A stretch of 64,000 nt of DNA from Pelagibius marinus (GTDB lineage: Bacteria; Pseudomonadota; Alphaproteobacteria; Kiloniellales; Kiloniellaceae): assembly GCF_014925385.1 (NCBI RefSeq), contig NZ_JACSDK010000010.1:186001-250000 (forward strand), given 5' to 3'. Under the pieces are notes generated by a model. It searched no databases and was not told where the DNA came from. It saw only the letters and a list, made by a program, of their open reading frames with translations. A program made the position numbers and the translations under genes. Below, piece after piece: positions 16,555-25,960 of this stretch (positions are counted from its first letter, which is position 1; each line of letters starts with the position of its first letter).

Positions 16555-17253
16555 ATGAAACACGCGACTCGCAGCTTTGCGCTCGGCCTGGTGGCCGTGC
16601 CGCTTTCCTTGGCCTTGCTGTCGGGACCGGTTTCCGCCGGCTGTGGTGACAGTCCGGCTGCCGGGGTCGACTGGACGAAGTGCGAAAAGCGGCGGCTGAT
16701 CCTGCGGGAGCGCGACCTCAGCAAGGGCACCTTCCTGCGCACCGATTTCAGCCGCAGCGATCTGGCCGGGGCCAAGCTGATGGGTGCCGACCTGAGCGAG
16801 GCGAATTTCGAGCACGCGCGCCTGGCCGGAGCCGACCTGTCCCAGGCGGTGCTCATCGAGTCCAGCGGCGATCGCGCCGATTTCAGCGGGGCCGTGCTGC
16901 GCGAAGCGAACCTGAGCAAGGCGGAGATGGGGCGCACGGACTTCACCGGCGCCGACTTCACCGGGGCTAACATAGCGAAGGCCGAAATGGGACGCGCCGT
17001 CCTTGCCGACGCCAATCTGGAAGGGGCCAACCTGAAGCGCGCCGAGATCGCCCGCGCGGTCTTCAAGGGCGCCAAGCTGGCCGGCAGCGACTTCACCGGT
17101 GCCTATACCTACCTGACACACTTTGAAGGCGCCGATCTCTCGGGGGTAAAGGGTCTCACCCAGCGTCAGCTCGATGATGCCTGCGGCGACGGCACGACCA
17201 AGCTGCCTGCGGGACTCAGTGCGCCGGAGAACTGGCCCTGCGGCCAGGAGTAA
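16555..17253 (+). CDS. Exported pentapeptide-repeat protein
   Basis: A 232-aa protein with a signal peptide (residues 1-28, ending VSAG) followed by a short Cys-containing lead (CGDS, WTKCEKRRL) and a run of pentapeptide repeats of the form A(D/N)LSxA / A(D/N)FxGA over about residues 45-200. This predicts a right-handed quadrilateral beta helix. The C-terminus (QRQLDDACGDGTTKLPAGL...NWPCGQE) is the usual end of many alphaproteobacterial pentapeptide proteins. Function is unknown. Export distinguishes it from the gyrase-protecting MfpA/Qnr type. It stands alone between two sugar importer operons. Confidence 0.85.
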   Translation: MKHATRSFALGLVAVPLSLALLSGPVSAGCGDSPAAGVDWTKCEKRRLILRERDLSKGTFLRTDFSRSDLAGAKLMGADLSEANFEHARLAGADLSQAVLIESSGDRADFSGAVLREANLSKAEMGRTDFTGADFTGANIAKAEMGRAVLADANLEGANLKRAEIARAVFKGAKLAGSDFTGAYTYLTHFEGADLSGVKGLTQRQLDDACGDGTTKLPAGLSAPENWPCGQE

Positions 17254-17388
17254 TCCCAAACCTGTTGAATTTCCGTACGCCGTGGCGCCTGCCTGCGTCG
17301 TGCCGCTGCGCGCGGGCATTCGCGGCGGGGGACGAAGAGGGCCCCCAATTGGAATGATGTAATCCCATCATTTGGCTTCCCGGAACCT

Positions 17389-17442
17389 TTAACGAAGTTA
17401 AGAATTCAGCCTGTTGACAGGGCGTGTGCGTACGTCAACTAT
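17389..17442 (+). promoter_or_regulatory. Candidate xylFHG promoter with adjacent dyad
   Basis: TTGACA at 17414-17419 is an exact -35 consensus. A weak -10 (AACTAT) follows after 17 bases, about 80 bases before the xylF start. Just upstream, TTAAC-GAA-GTTAA (17389-17401) is a small perfect dyad that could bind a regulator. The -10 match is poor, so confidence is limited. Confidence 0.4.
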
Positions 17443-17521
17443 GACCCGCAAGAATGAAGAGTCGCCTGAACGAACAACCGTGGCGCGCAAGCCGGGCCGC
17501 GGCACCAACAGGGAGGAAGTG

Positions 17522-18571
17522 ATGAAAGGTTTCATGCGTGGAGTTTCCGCGGCGATTGTCGCTGCGGGTGTGACGCTGGCGGCGGTCCCCGCCTTGGCGC
17601 AGGATCTGGTGGTCGGCGTCAGCTGGTCGAACTTCCAGGAAGAGCGCTGGAAGACCGACGAGGCCGCCATCAAGGCGGAGCTCGAGAAGCTGGGGGCGAA
17701 GTACATCTCCGCCGACGCACAGTCCTCCAACGAAAAACAGATCGCCGATATCGAGGGCCTCATCGCCCGCGGGGCCAATGCGCTGATCGTTCTGGCGCAG
17801 GATGCCTCCGCCGTGGTGCCGGCTGTCGCCAAGGCCAAGGCCGAGGGCATCCCCGTGGTCGGTTACGACCGCCTCATCGAGGTGCCGGACGTTTTCTACC
17901 TGACCTTCGACAACAAGGAAGTCGGGCGCATCCAGGCCCGCGAAGTGTTGAAGCGTCAGCCCGAAGGCAATTACGTCTTCATCAAGGGCTCTTCGGCCGA
18001 TCCCAACGCCGACTTCCTGCATTCGGGCCAGCTCGAGGTGCTGCAGTCGGCCATCGATGCCGGCAAGATCAAGGTTGTGGGTGAGCAGTACACCGATGGC
18101 TGGCTGCCGGAGAACGCCCAGAAGAACATGGAGCAGATCCTCACCGCCAACGACAACAAGATCGACGCCGTGGTCGCCTCCAACGACGGCACCGCCGGCG
18201 GCGTGGTGGCGGCGCTGACGGCCCAGGGCCTGGAAGGCCTGCCGGTCTCCGGCCAGGACGGCGACCATGCCGCCCTCAACCGGGTCGCCAGGGGCCTGCA
18301 GACGGTCAGCGTCTGGAAGGACGCGCGCGAGCTCGGCAAGGCCGCGGCGGACATCGCCGTGCAGCTTGCCAAGGGCACCGGGCCGACGGCGATCGCCGGC
18401 GCCGAGAAGTGGAGCGGCGGGCCCAAGGGCGTCGAGATGAACGCCATCTTCCTGAAGCCGATTCCCATCACCAAGGACAACCTTGACCTGGTGATCGAAG
18501 CCGGCTGGGTGAGCCAGGACGTGGTCTGCCAGGGTGTCGATGGCGGCATGGCGCCCGGGGCCTGCAAGTAG
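17522..18571 (+). CDS. xylF: D-xylose ABC transporter periplasmic binding protein
   Basis: A 349-aa binding protein. The signal peptide ([11 protein letters not shown]...ALAQ) is cleaved near residue 26. The mature chain begins [21 protein letters not shown], which matches the XylF pattern (VGVSxxxxxxERWxxD). It continues with a [18 protein letters not shown] block, VVGYDRLI, and [15 protein letters not shown] as in XylF. The C-terminal half has [14 protein letters not shown] and VSGQDGD. The start is the ATG after GGGAGGAA; earlier in-frame starts add residues before the signal peptide. It is followed by xylH, xylG and a xylose dehydrogenase, which fits xylose uptake. Confidence 0.9.
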   Translation: MKGFMRGVSAAIVAAGVTLAAVPALAQDLVVGVSWSNFQEERWKTDEAAIKAELEKLGAKYISADAQSSNEKQIADIEGLIARGANALIVLAQDASAVVPAVAKAKAEGIPVVGYDRLIEVPDVFYLTFDNKEVGRIQAREVLKRQPEGNYVFIKGSSADPNADFLHSGQLEVLQSAIDAGKIKVVGEQYTDGWLPENAQKNMEQILTANDNKIDAVVASNDGTAGGVVAALTAQGLEGLPVSGQDGDHAALNRVARGLQTVSVWKDARELGKAAADIAVQLAKGTGPTAIAGAEKWSGGPKGVEMNAIFLKPIPITKDNLDLVIEAGWVSQDVVCQGVDGGMAPGACK

Positions 18572-18607
18572 GCTGCGCCTGCAAGCAAGGCTTTTCACCT
18601 GAAAAGG

Positions 18608-18647
18608 CCGGAAGGGTCGGGCAGCCTCGGGCGCCCGACCCTCCCGG
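18608..18647 (+). terminator. Stem-loop between xylF and xylH
   Basis: CCGGAAGGGTCGGGC and GCCCGACCCTCCCGG form a 15-bp stem with one mismatch and a ten-base loop, 37 bases after the xylF stop. A smaller CTTTTC-ACCT-GAAAAG hairpin precedes it. Position and form match the stem-loops after the binding-protein genes of the other two importers. Confidence 0.7.
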
Positions 18648-18689
18648 ATTTCCAGCGCATCCAAGTTCCGTTGCAGATGTAGGTAGGCC

Positions 18690-19949
18690 ATGGCGAGTCA
18701 CGTCGAAGCCAAAGAAGTCGAGCCGGAGGCGGCAGCGCCCACGGCTTTACGCCTGGGGGCGGTCGAGCAGTTTTCTCGCCTGACCGGCCTTGATACGCGC
18801 CTTCTGGCCATGCTGGGGGCCCTGGTCGTCATCTGGGTCGTGTTGGATTTTCTCTCCGGCGGCCTCTTCCTGACGCCCCGCAATCTGTTCAACCTGGCGG
18901 TCCAGGGATCTGCCGTGGGGATCATGGCGACCGGCATGGTGCTGGTCATCGTCGCCCGCCACATCGATCTCTCGGTGGGTTCGGTGTTGGGCTTTATCGG
19001 CATGTCCATCGCCTTCCTGCAGGTCGAGGTCTTTCCCCTGGGGGCCGCCTGGAACTGGCCGCTGACCATCGTGGCGGGGCTGGCGCTGGGCGCTTTGGTC
19101 GGGCTGTGGCAGGGCGCCTGGGTGGCCTACGGCGGCGTGCCCGCCTTCGTCGTGACCCTGGGTGGCCTGCTGATCTTCCGCGGCGGCGCCTTCGAGATCA
19201 CCGACGGCCGCACGGTGGCGCCGCTCGACCCGGTCTACCAGCTGCTCGGCGGCGGCGTCGACGGGTCCATCGGCGCGACGCCCAGCTGGGTGCTGGGATT
19301 GATCGCCGTGGCCGCGGTGGTGTTCTTCTCGTTGAAGGCCAGAACCAAGCGCGCCCGCTACGGTTTCCCGATAAAGCCGCTGTGGGCCGAGATCGCCATG
19401 ATCTGCGCCTGGTCGGCGCTCATCATCGGCTTTGTCATAGTGATGAACGCCTACACCAAGCCGCGCAGCGACATCCCGCGCGGCATCCCGGTGCCGGTGC
19501 TGATCCTGCTGGCGGTGGTCATCGTCATGACCTTCGTCGCCCGCTTCACCACCTTCGGGCGCTACGTCTTCGCCATGGGCGGCAACCCGGAGGCGGCGGC
19601 GCTCTCGGGCATCAATGTGAAGCGCACGACGATCATGATCTTCGTGGTTATGGGCATGCTCTGCGCCGTCGCCGCGGTGGTCACCACGGCGCGCCTCAAT
19701 GCCGGCACCAACTCCATGGGCACCCTGGCGGAGCTCAACGTGATCGCCGCGGCGGTGATCGGCGGCACCTCGCTGGCCGGTGGGTTGGGCACCATTCCGG
19801 GCGCCATCCTGGGCGCCGTCATTATGCAGAGCCTCGACAACGGCATGGTGCTGCTGGGCGTCTCCAGCTCGCTGCGCAGCATCGTCATCGGCCTGGTGCT
19901 GATCTGCGCGGTGTGGTTCGACGTCGTCTACAACCGCAACCGGCGCTGA
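18690..19949 (+). CDS. xylH: Xylose ABC transporter permease
   Basis: A 419-aa inner-membrane permease, longer than RbsC and typical of XylH. It has a cytosolic N-terminus of about 40 residues, then [49 protein letters not shown] (strongly XylH-like), [17 protein letters not shown] and [22 protein letters not shown] cytosolic basic loop ([11 protein letters not shown]) divides the membrane segments. It sits ten bases before xylG. It should form the homodimeric channel of the xylose importer. Confidence 0.9.
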   Translation: MASHVEAKEVEPEAAAPTALRLGAVEQFSRLTGLDTRLLAMLGALVVIWVVLDFLSGGLFLTPRNLFNLAVQGSAVGIMATGMVLVIVARHIDLSVGSVLGFIGMSIAFLQVEVFPLGAAWNWPLTIVAGLALGALVGLWQGAWVAYGGVPAFVVTLGGLLIFRGGAFEITDGRTVAPLDPVYQLLGGGVDGSIGATPSWVLGLIAVAAVVFFSLKARTKRARYGFPIKPLWAEIAMICAWSALIIGFVIVMNAYTKPRSDIPRGIPVPVLILLAVVIVMTFVARFTTFGRYVFAMGGNPEAAALSGINVKRTTIMIFVVMGMLCAVAAVVTTARLNAGTNSMGTLAELNVIAAAVIGGTSLAGGLGTIPGAILGAVIMQSLDNGMVLLGVSSSLRSIVIGLVLICAVWFDVVYNRNRR

Positions 19950-19959
19950 GGAGAGGAAC

Positions 19960-20748
19960 ATGTCCACACCCCCGGCATCTGCTCCCCTGGTGGAGATGCG
20001 CAACATCTCCAAGCGTTTCGGCGGCGTGCACGCGGTCGACGACGTCTCCGTCGACCTATATCCCGGCGAGGTGGTTGGGCTGCTGGGTCACAACGGGGCT
20101 GGCAAGTCGACCCTGATCAAGATGCTGGCCGGCGCCTATCCGGCCGACAGCGGCGAGATCTATATCAGCGGCGAGAAGGTGGCCATCGAGACGCCGCGCG
20201 ACGCCCGGCGCTACGGCATTGAGACCATTTATCAGACGCTGGCGCTGGCCGACAACCTGGACGCTCCGGCCAACCTCTTTCTGGGGCGCGAGCTGCGCAC
20301 GTCGCTGGGGCTGCTGGACGACGACGCCATGGAGCACGAGGCGCGTGCCGTGCTGCACCGCCTCAATCCCAACTTCAAGAACATCAAGGATCCGGTGAAG
20401 AACATGTCCGGCGGCCAGCGCCAGTCGGTGGCCATCGCCCGTGCCATTCTCTTCAACGCCAAGATCCTGATCATGGACGAGCCGACGGCGGCGCTGGGCC
20501 CGCAGGAGACCGCCATGGTCGCGGAGCTGATCAAGCAGTTGAAGAAGGAAGGCATCGGCATCTTTCTCATCAGCCACGATCTGCACGACGTCTTCGACCT
20601 TTCCGATCGCGTGTCGGTGATGAAGAACGGCCGCCTGGTCGGCACCCGCGATACTTCCAAGGTGACCAAGGACGAGGTTCTCGGCATGATCATCCTCGGC
20701 AAGCTGCCGGAGGAGGAGACGCCCGAGGAGCTTGCCGAGCTGCACTAG
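19960..20748 (+). CDS. xylG: Xylose ABC transporter ATP-binding protein (single NBD)
   Basis: A 262-aa ATPase with a canonical Walker A (GHNGAGKST), Q-loop (IYQTLAL), signature [14 protein letters not shown], Walker [12 protein letters not shown] and switch His in LISHDL. E. coli XylG has two NBDs (about 510 aa); this protein has one, as in several alphaproteobacterial sugar systems. The ATG follows GAGGAGAG and lies ten bases after xylH. It is closely similar in layout to the system 1 ATPase, suggesting the two importers share ancestry, whereas system 2 uses the double-NBD form. Confidence 0.88.
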   Translation: MSTPPASAPLVEMRNISKRFGGVHAVDDVSVDLYPGEVVGLLGHNGAGKSTLIKMLAGAYPADSGEIYISGEKVAIETPRDARRYGIETIYQTLALADNLDAPANLFLGRELRTSLGLLDDDAMEHEARAVLHRLNPNFKNIKDPVKNMSGGQRQSVAIARAILFNAKILIMDEPTAALGPQETAMVAELIKQLKKEGIGIFLISHDLHDVFDLSDRVSVMKNGRLVGTRDTSKVTKDEVLGMIILGKLPEEETPEELAELH

Positions 20749-20807
20749 GCCGTCCCCGCCTCAAGCTTATTTCCGCCGGAACGATATATTTTCGAAAGGA
20801 TCCCGCT

Positions 20808-21569
20808 ATGACCGCCATCTATCCCAGCCTGAAAGGCCGTGTCGTCTTCATCACCGGAGGCGGCAGCGGGATCGGCGCTTCCATCGTGGAGCACTTCTGC
20901 CAGCAGGGCGCCAAGGTCGGTTTTGTCGACATCGACGACACGGCTTCCGGCGACCTGGTGGAGGCGATGGCCGCGGCGGGGCACCACAAGCCGGTCTACG
21001 TGAACTGTGACCTGCGCGACATTGAGGCCCTGCGCAGCGCCATCGGCACGGTGCGCGCCGCGCTCGGTCCCATCACGGTGCTGGTCAACAATGCCGCCAA
21101 CGACCAGCGTCACGCCATCGACGAGGTGACGCCGGAATACTGGGACGACCGGGTCGCGGTTAACCTGAAGCATCAGTTCTTCGCCGCGCAGGCCATCTAC
21201 CCGGACATGGAGGCCGCCGGCGGCGGCGCCATCGTCAACCTGGGCTCGGTCTCCTGGATCATCGGGCAAGGCGGCATGCCGTGTTACACCACGTCGAAGT
21301 CGGCGGTGGCCGGGCTCACCCGATCCCTGGCGCGCGACCTGGGACCGAAGAATATCCGTGTGAACTGCGTGGTGCCGGGCTGGATCATGACCCAGCGCCA
21401 GATCGACCTCTGGCTGACGCCGGACAGCGAAGCCGAGCTGATGGAACGCCAGTGCCTCAAGCGGAAACTCGTTCCGGCGGATATCGCCCGGGCGGTGCTG
21501 TTCTTCGCGGCGGAGGATTCCGGCGGTTGCACCAACCAGAGCTACATCGTCGACGGCGGCTGGGTGTAG
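20808..21569 (+). CDS. SDR-family D-xylose 1-dehydrogenase (probable)
   Basis: A 253-aa short-chain dehydrogenase. It has TGGGSGIG (cofactor site), NNAAND, the catalytic Ser in NLGSVSW, YTTSK (Tyr/Lys) and a C-terminal YIVDGGWV. The sequence follows the Caulobacter xylose dehydrogenase closely as I recall it: AIYPSLKG at the start, DRHAID-type segment, GSVSW and the MTQRQ region. It would oxidise D-xylose to xylonolactone with NAD+, the first step of the non-phosphorylating (Weimberg/Dahms) route. It lies directly after xylFHG. A sister SDR acting on another aldose is the main alternative. Confidence 0.82.
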   Translation: MTAIYPSLKGRVVFITGGGSGIGASIVEHFCQQGAKVGFVDIDDTASGDLVEAMAAAGHHKPVYVNCDLRDIEALRSAIGTVRAALGPITVLVNNAANDQRHAIDEVTPEYWDDRVAVNLKHQFFAAQAIYPDMEAAGGGAIVNLGSVSWIIGQGGMPCYTTSKSAVAGLTRSLARDLGPKNIRVNCVVPGWIMTQRQIDLWLTPDSEAELMERQCLKRKLVPADIARAVLFFAAEDSGGCTNQSYIVDGGWV

Positions 21570-22178
21570 GCCGGCGAATTGGTGAAGGGGGCGACGGGCA
21601 GGAGGGGGCTGGAAGCGGCCACCGCCCTTAGCGCCGCTCTGCCGCAGGCGGTGGCCACTTCGCCTGAAGGCAGGGGATAGGTCCGCTGCTTCAGTTTCGT
21701 GTCGGACGGTCTCCATCCAAAAGACCGCCTTTTGCCGGCGCCGCTGAGCGAAGCCGTCGAGGGCCGGCTGTCTATACCTACGAGCGCGGGCCGCGAGTCG
21801 TTTCACCCCCGGCGATATTTTTTTCCGCCCGCGGGGGAGAGGGCCGGGCCACCGGCCCGGCGCGGTGAATTCCCACATTTGAGAAAGCCCTGGCCTCAGG
21901 AACAGGCCGGTGGGGTACTTTGTGTATCCAAGTGGCAACAATTTATGGGGCCAGGGGCTGAATCGCCCAGGATTCCTGTTATCTTCGCCAAGGCAATTGG
22001 TTAGAAGCGCCAGACAGGCGTTTCACTAAGCTGTGGTACAGAAGACCGGCCGTGGCACCCGGCTCGGTACCCTTGCTGTGGCGGCGGCAGGGTGCCGCAG
22101 CGGCAGGCGGGATCAGTGGAAAACCGCGGCAGCCTATCGGCCAGGGGCGAACCCGGCCGGGCGGGACTGGGAGGATCG
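21570..22178. other. Intergenic region before the sulfite dehydrogenase operon
   Basis: About 600 bases with no gene I can support. It opens with the probable terminator of the xylose operon (separate entry). A second GC-rich hairpin, GGGCCGG-CCAC-CGGCCCGG-like, lies near 21841-21866. The stretch 21880-22030 is more AT-rich and could hold the promoter for the molybdoenzyme operon, but no box is clear. Confidence 0.45.
21614..21661 (+). terminator. Probable terminator of the xylose operon
   Basis: AAGCGGCCACCGCC and GGCGGTGGCCACTT form a 14-bp stem with one mismatch and a 20-base loop, 45 bases after the dehydrogenase stop. There is no long T tract, so it may work with Rho or as a 3' stabiliser. 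Confidence 0.55.
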
Positions 22179-25100
22179 ATGGTCAGGAGTGTGTTGGATA
22201 CCGGTCAGGAAGCCGTCAATACCTGCCCGGAAGTCGCCGACGAGATCAAGCAAACCACCTGCTACATGTGCGCCTGCCGTTGCGGCATCAACGTCTACTT
22301 GAAAGACGGCAAGGTCCGCTATCTGGAAGGCAACCCCGACCACCCGGTGAACCAGGGCGTGCTCTGCGCCAAGGGGTCGGCGGGCATCATGCAGCACTAT
22401 TCGCCGGCGCGACTGTCCAAGCCCCTGCTGCGCACGGGTGAGCGCGGCAGCGGCGAATTCAAGGAGATCGAGTGGGACGAGGCCCTGGCGCTGGCCAGCG
22501 AGTGGCTGGGCGAGGTGCGCCAGACCGATCCCCGGCGGCTTGCCTTCTTCACCGGCCGCGACCAGAGCCAGTCCCTGACCGGCTGGTGGGCGATGCAGTA
22601 CGGCACCCCGAACTTCGCGGCCCACGGCGGTTTCTGCTCGGTCAACATGGCAGCTGCCGGGCTCTATTCCATCGGCGGCTCCTTCTGGGAGTTCGGCGAG
22701 CCGGACTGGGACCATACCCGCTACTTCATGCTGTTCGGCGTCGCCGAGGACCACGACTCCAACCCCATCAAGGCCGGGCTCGGCCGCATGAAGACAAAAG
22801 GCCAGGCCAAGTTCGTCTCGGTGAACCCGGTGAAGACCGGCTATTCGGCAATCGCCGACGAATGGATCGGCCTGCGCCCCGGCACCGACGGCCTCTTCGT
22901 TCTGGCCCTGGTGCACGAGCTCTTGAAGGCGGAGAAGATCGACTGGGACTTCCTCGGCCGCTACACCAACGCCACCTGGCTCGTGATCGACGACCCCGAG
23001 GGCCCGGAGGACGGGCTCTTCCTGCGCAATCCCGAAGGCGCGACGCTGTGCTGGGACACGGCCCGCGGGGAACCGGTGCCGACCGCCGACGTCACCGCCA
23101 AGGCCGCCGTGGTCGGGCGCTTTGCGCTGTCCGACGGCCGCGCGGCGGTGCCGGTCTTCGAACTGCTGGCCAAGCGCTACCTCGACCCGGTCTACGCGCC
23201 GGAGGCGGTGGCCGAGCGCGTCGGCATTCCCACTGCCACCATCAGGCGCATCGCCGCCGAACTGGCCGAGGCCGCCTTCGAGAAGGAAGTGGTGCTGGAT
23301 GTCGCCTGGACCGACTGGGCCGGGCGCAAACACGACAAGATGATCGGCCGCCCGGTCTCCATGCATGCCATGCGCGGCATCTCCGCCCATTCCAACGGCT
23401 TCCACAGCTGCCGGGCCATCCACCTGTTGCAGATGCTGCTGGGCTCCATCGACTGCCCCGGGGGCTTCGGCTACAAGGCGCCGTTCCCCAAGCTGATCCC
23501 GCCCAGCCCCCTGCCGGCCGGCAAGACGGCGGCGCCGGAGCGGCCGCTGCCCGGCATGCCGCTGGGATTTCCGCTCGGCCCGGACGACCTGCTGGTAGAC
23601 GCCGAGGGGCGGCCGACGCGCCTCGACAAGGCCTACAGCTGGGAGTTTCCGCTGGCCGCCCACGGCCTGATGCACATGGTGATCCACAACGCCTGGGCCG
23701 GCGATCCCTATCCGATCGACGTGCTGATGATGTACATGGCGAACATGGGGTGGAACTCCTCCATGAACGTCCAGGGCACCTTGAAGTACCTGACGGACAA
23801 GGACCCGGAGACCGGCGACTACAAGATCCCGAAGATCATCTACTCCGATGCCTACTATTCGGAGATGGTGCCCTACGCGGACCTGATCCTGCCGGACACC
23901 ACCTACCTGGAGCGCTGGGACTGCATCTCCCTGCTGGACCGTCCGATCAGCAGCGCCCACGGTCCCGGTGACGCCATCCGCCAGCCGGTCTGCGCGCCCG
24001 ACCGCGATGTGCGGCCTTTTCAGGACGTCCTGATCGACCTGGCCGGCCGGCTGCAGCTTCCCACCTTCGTCTACCTCGACGGCGAGCCGAAGTATCCCGG
24101 CGGCTACCCGGACTACATCGCCAACCATGAGCGGACCCCCGGCATCGGCCCGCTGGCCGGCTGGCGCGGCCCCGAGGGCAAGCAGCAGGGCACCGGCGCG
24201 CCGAACCCGGACCAGCTGCAGCGCTATATCGAGAACGGCTGCTTCTGGACCCACAAGCTGTCGCCGGACCAGCTCTACTTCAAGCATGCCAACAAGAGCT
24301 ACCTGGCCTTCGCCAAGAAAATGGGCTGGATCCCGACGGAAGAGCCCATCGTGATGCAGCTCTACAGCGAGATCCTGCAGAAGTTCCGCTTGGCGGCGCG
24401 CGGACACGGCAAGGTACAGCCGCCCGACGGCGAGCGCGCCCGCGTCGAAGCCTATTTCGACCCGCTGCCGATCTGGTATCCGCCCATGGAGGAGGAAGCG
24501 TTGGACGGCGAGGACTTCTCCCTCCACGCCATCACTCAGCGCCCCATGCACATGTACCACTCCTGGGGTTCGCAGAACGCCTGGCTGCGCCAGATCACCG
24601 CGCGCAATCGCCTCTACGTGCATCCGGAGACAGCGGCGCGCTTCGGCATCGCCGACGACGACTGGGTCTGGGTCGTCAGCCCGCACGGCCGGGTGAAGGG
24701 GCAGGTGCGGTTGATGCACGGCGTCAATCCGTCGACCGTGTGGACCTGGAATGCCATCGGTAAGCGCCGCGGCGCCTGGGGCCTGGATCCGGAAGCGCCG
24801 GAGAGCAACCGCGGCTTCCTGCTGAACCACATCATCTCGGAGCTGCTGCCGGAGCGCGAGGGCGGCCACCGCTACTCCAACTCCGACCCGGTGACCGGCC
24901 AGGCCGCCTGGTACGACCTGCGCGTCCGCCTGGAACGCTGCCGGCCCGGAGAAGAAGGCGCGACCGACCCCCTGATGGAAGCGGTGAAGGCGCCGCCGCG
25001 GCGCGGCCTCGACGAGGGCGGCAAGCTGCGCTACGGCGCCGAGCTGAAGGACCGCAGGGCCGCCGTCGCGGGCCAGGGGACGCCTTTCCAGGAATGGATC

Positions 25101-25196
25101 GGCAACCGCCATGAGGTCTCGGTGACCGTACCCGGCGTCGCCGACGGCAAGGGCAACGTGAAGAAGCCGGGCGGCGGCGGGGAGGGCGGCGCATGA
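22179..25196 (+). CDS. soeA: Molybdopterin oxidoreductase, SoeA-like sulfite dehydrogenase large subunit
   Basis: A 1005-aa molybdopterin (MGD) enzyme. The N-terminal Fe4S4 site is C28-x2-C31-x3-C35-x27-C63 (TCYMCACRCG...VLCAKG). The molybdopterin domain runs from about 70 to 750 and the dinucleotide-binding domain (HMYHSWGSQNAW, HPETAARFGI, MHGVNPSTVWTWNAIGKRRGAW) forms the last 250 residues. There is no Tat signal, so it works in the cytoplasm like SoeA. The start is the ATG after GGGAGGA. It leads an operon with a four-cluster ferredoxin subunit and a DmsC-type anchor, and a sulfite exporter follows. That order is typical of SoeABC, which oxidises sulfite to sulfate and feeds electrons to quinone. 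Related polysulfide or DMSO reductases are the alternative. Confidence 0.8.
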   Translation: MVRSVLDTGQEAVNTCPEVADEIKQTTCYMCACRCGINVYLKDGKVRYLEGNPDHPVNQGVLCAKGSAGIMQHYSPARLSKPLLRTGERGSGEFKEIEWDEALALASEWLGEVRQTDPRRLAFFTGRDQSQSLTGWWAMQYGTPNFAAHGGFCSVNMAAAGLYSIGGSFWEFGEPDWDHTRYFMLFGVAEDHDSNPIKAGLGRMKTKGQAKFVSVNPVKTGYSAIADEWIGLRPGTDGLFVLALVHELLKAEKIDWDFLGRYTNATWLVIDDPEGPEDGLFLRNPEGATLCWDTARGEPVPTADVTAKAAVVGRFALSDGRAAVPVFELLAKRYLDPVYAPEAVAERVGIPTATIRRIAAELAEAAFEKEVVLDVAWTDWAGRKHDKMIGRPVSMHAMRGISAHSNGFHSCRAIHLLQMLLGSIDCPGGFGYKAPFPKLIPPSPLPAGKTAAPERPLPGMPLGFPLGPDDLLVDAEGRPTRLDKAYSWEFPLAAHGLMHMVIHNAWAGDPYPIDVLMMYMANMGWNSSMNVQGTLKYLTDKDPETGDYKIPKIIYSDAYYSEMVPYADLILPDTTYLERWDCISLLDRPISSAHGPGDAIRQPVCAPDRDVRPFQDVLIDLAGRLQLPTFVYLDGEPKYPGGYPDYIANHERTPGIGPLAGWRGPEGKQQGTGAPNPDQLQRYIENGCFWTHKLSPDQLYFKHANKSYLAFAKKMGWIPTEEPIVMQLYSEILQKFRLAARGHGKVQPPDGERARVEAYFDPLPIWYPPMEEEALDGEDFSLHAITQRPMHMYHSWGSQNAWLRQITARNRLYVHPETAARFGIADDDWVWVVSPHGRVKGQVRLMHGVNPSTVWTWNAIGKRRGAWGLDPEAPESNRGFLLNHIISELLPEREGGHRYSNSDPVTGQAAWYDLRVRLERCRPGEEGATDPLMEAVKAPPRRGLDEGGKLRYGAELKDRRAAVAGQGTPFQEWIGNRHEVSVTVPGVADGKGNVKKPGGGGEGGA

Positions 25197-25945
25197 CCAG
25201 CTTGCCGCGCAATGCCGGCCCGGTGAAGCTGGGCCTGGTCATCGACCTCGACATCTGCGTCGGCTGCCACGCCTGCGCGGTGAACTGCAAGGAGTGGAAC
25301 ACCTCCGGCCATTCCGCGCCGCTGACCGACAGCGACCCCTACGGGGCCGACCCCAGCGGCGTATGGTTCAATCGCATCCACACCTTCGAGGTGGTGAACG
25401 AGGCCGGCGACAGCCGTACCGTCCACTTCCCCAAGTCCTGCCTGCACTGCGAGGAGGCGCCCTGCGTCACCGTCTGCCCGACCGGCGCCTCCTACAAGCG
25501 CCAGGAGGACGGCATCGTGCTGGTCAACGCCGAGGCCTGCATCGGCTGCAAGCTGTGCTCCTGGGCCTGCCCCTACGGCGCGCGGGAATATGATGAGGAC
25601 GTGGGCGTGATGAAGAAGTGCACGCTTTGCGTCGACAAGATCTACAACGAGAACCTGGACCCGCGCAGCCGCGCCCCGGCCTGCGTCTCGACCTGCCCGG
25701 CCGGGGCGCGCCACTTCGGCGACCTGGGCGATCCGCAGTCGGAGGTCTCGCTGCTGGTGGCCGCGCGGGGCGGCTACGAGCTGATGCCCGAGCAGGAGTG
25801 CAAGCCGGTGAACCGCTACCTGCCGCCGCGCCCCAAGCGCCAGACGCCGGCGGTCGACTCCGGCGCCGCCCTGCAGCCCGCCACGCCCGAGGGCGAAGCG
25901 GCCGGTCTGCTGGCCCGCTGGGTCGACCGGGTGCTGAGTCGTTAG
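25193..25945 (+). CDS. soeB: Four-cluster iron-sulfur subunit, SoeB-like
   Basis: A 250-aa ferredoxin-type electron-transfer subunit of the DmsB/PsrB/SoeB group. Cluster ligands appear as CVGCHACAVNC (22-32), CLHCEEAPCVTVCP, CIGCKLCSWACP and CTLC...ACVSTCP, giving four Fe4S4 sites. It lacks a signal peptide, matching a cytoplasmic complex. The ATG overlaps the soeA stop by four bases. The C-terminal 40 residues are Pro/Ala-rich and probably not part of the core fold. It carries electrons between the molybdenum subunit and the membrane anchor. Confidence 0.85.
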   Translation: MTSLPRNAGPVKLGLVIDLDICVGCHACAVNCKEWNTSGHSAPLTDSDPYGADPSGVWFNRIHTFEVVNEAGDSRTVHFPKSCLHCEEAPCVTVCPTGASYKRQEDGIVLVNAEACIGCKLCSWACPYGAREYDEDVGVMKKCTLCVDKIYNENLDPRSRAPACVSTCPAGARHFGDLGDPQSEVSLLVAARGGYELMPEQECKPVNRYLPPRPKRQTPAVDSGAALQPATPEGEAAGLLARWVDRVLSR

Positions 25946-25960
25946 GAAAGGGGGTCAGCG

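Noticed and set aside
22134-25112. A 992-codon open frame on the minus strand opposite the molybdoenzyme gene
   Set aside because: It is a shadow of the soeA frame caused by strong third-position GC. It has no conserved motif and no ribosome site.
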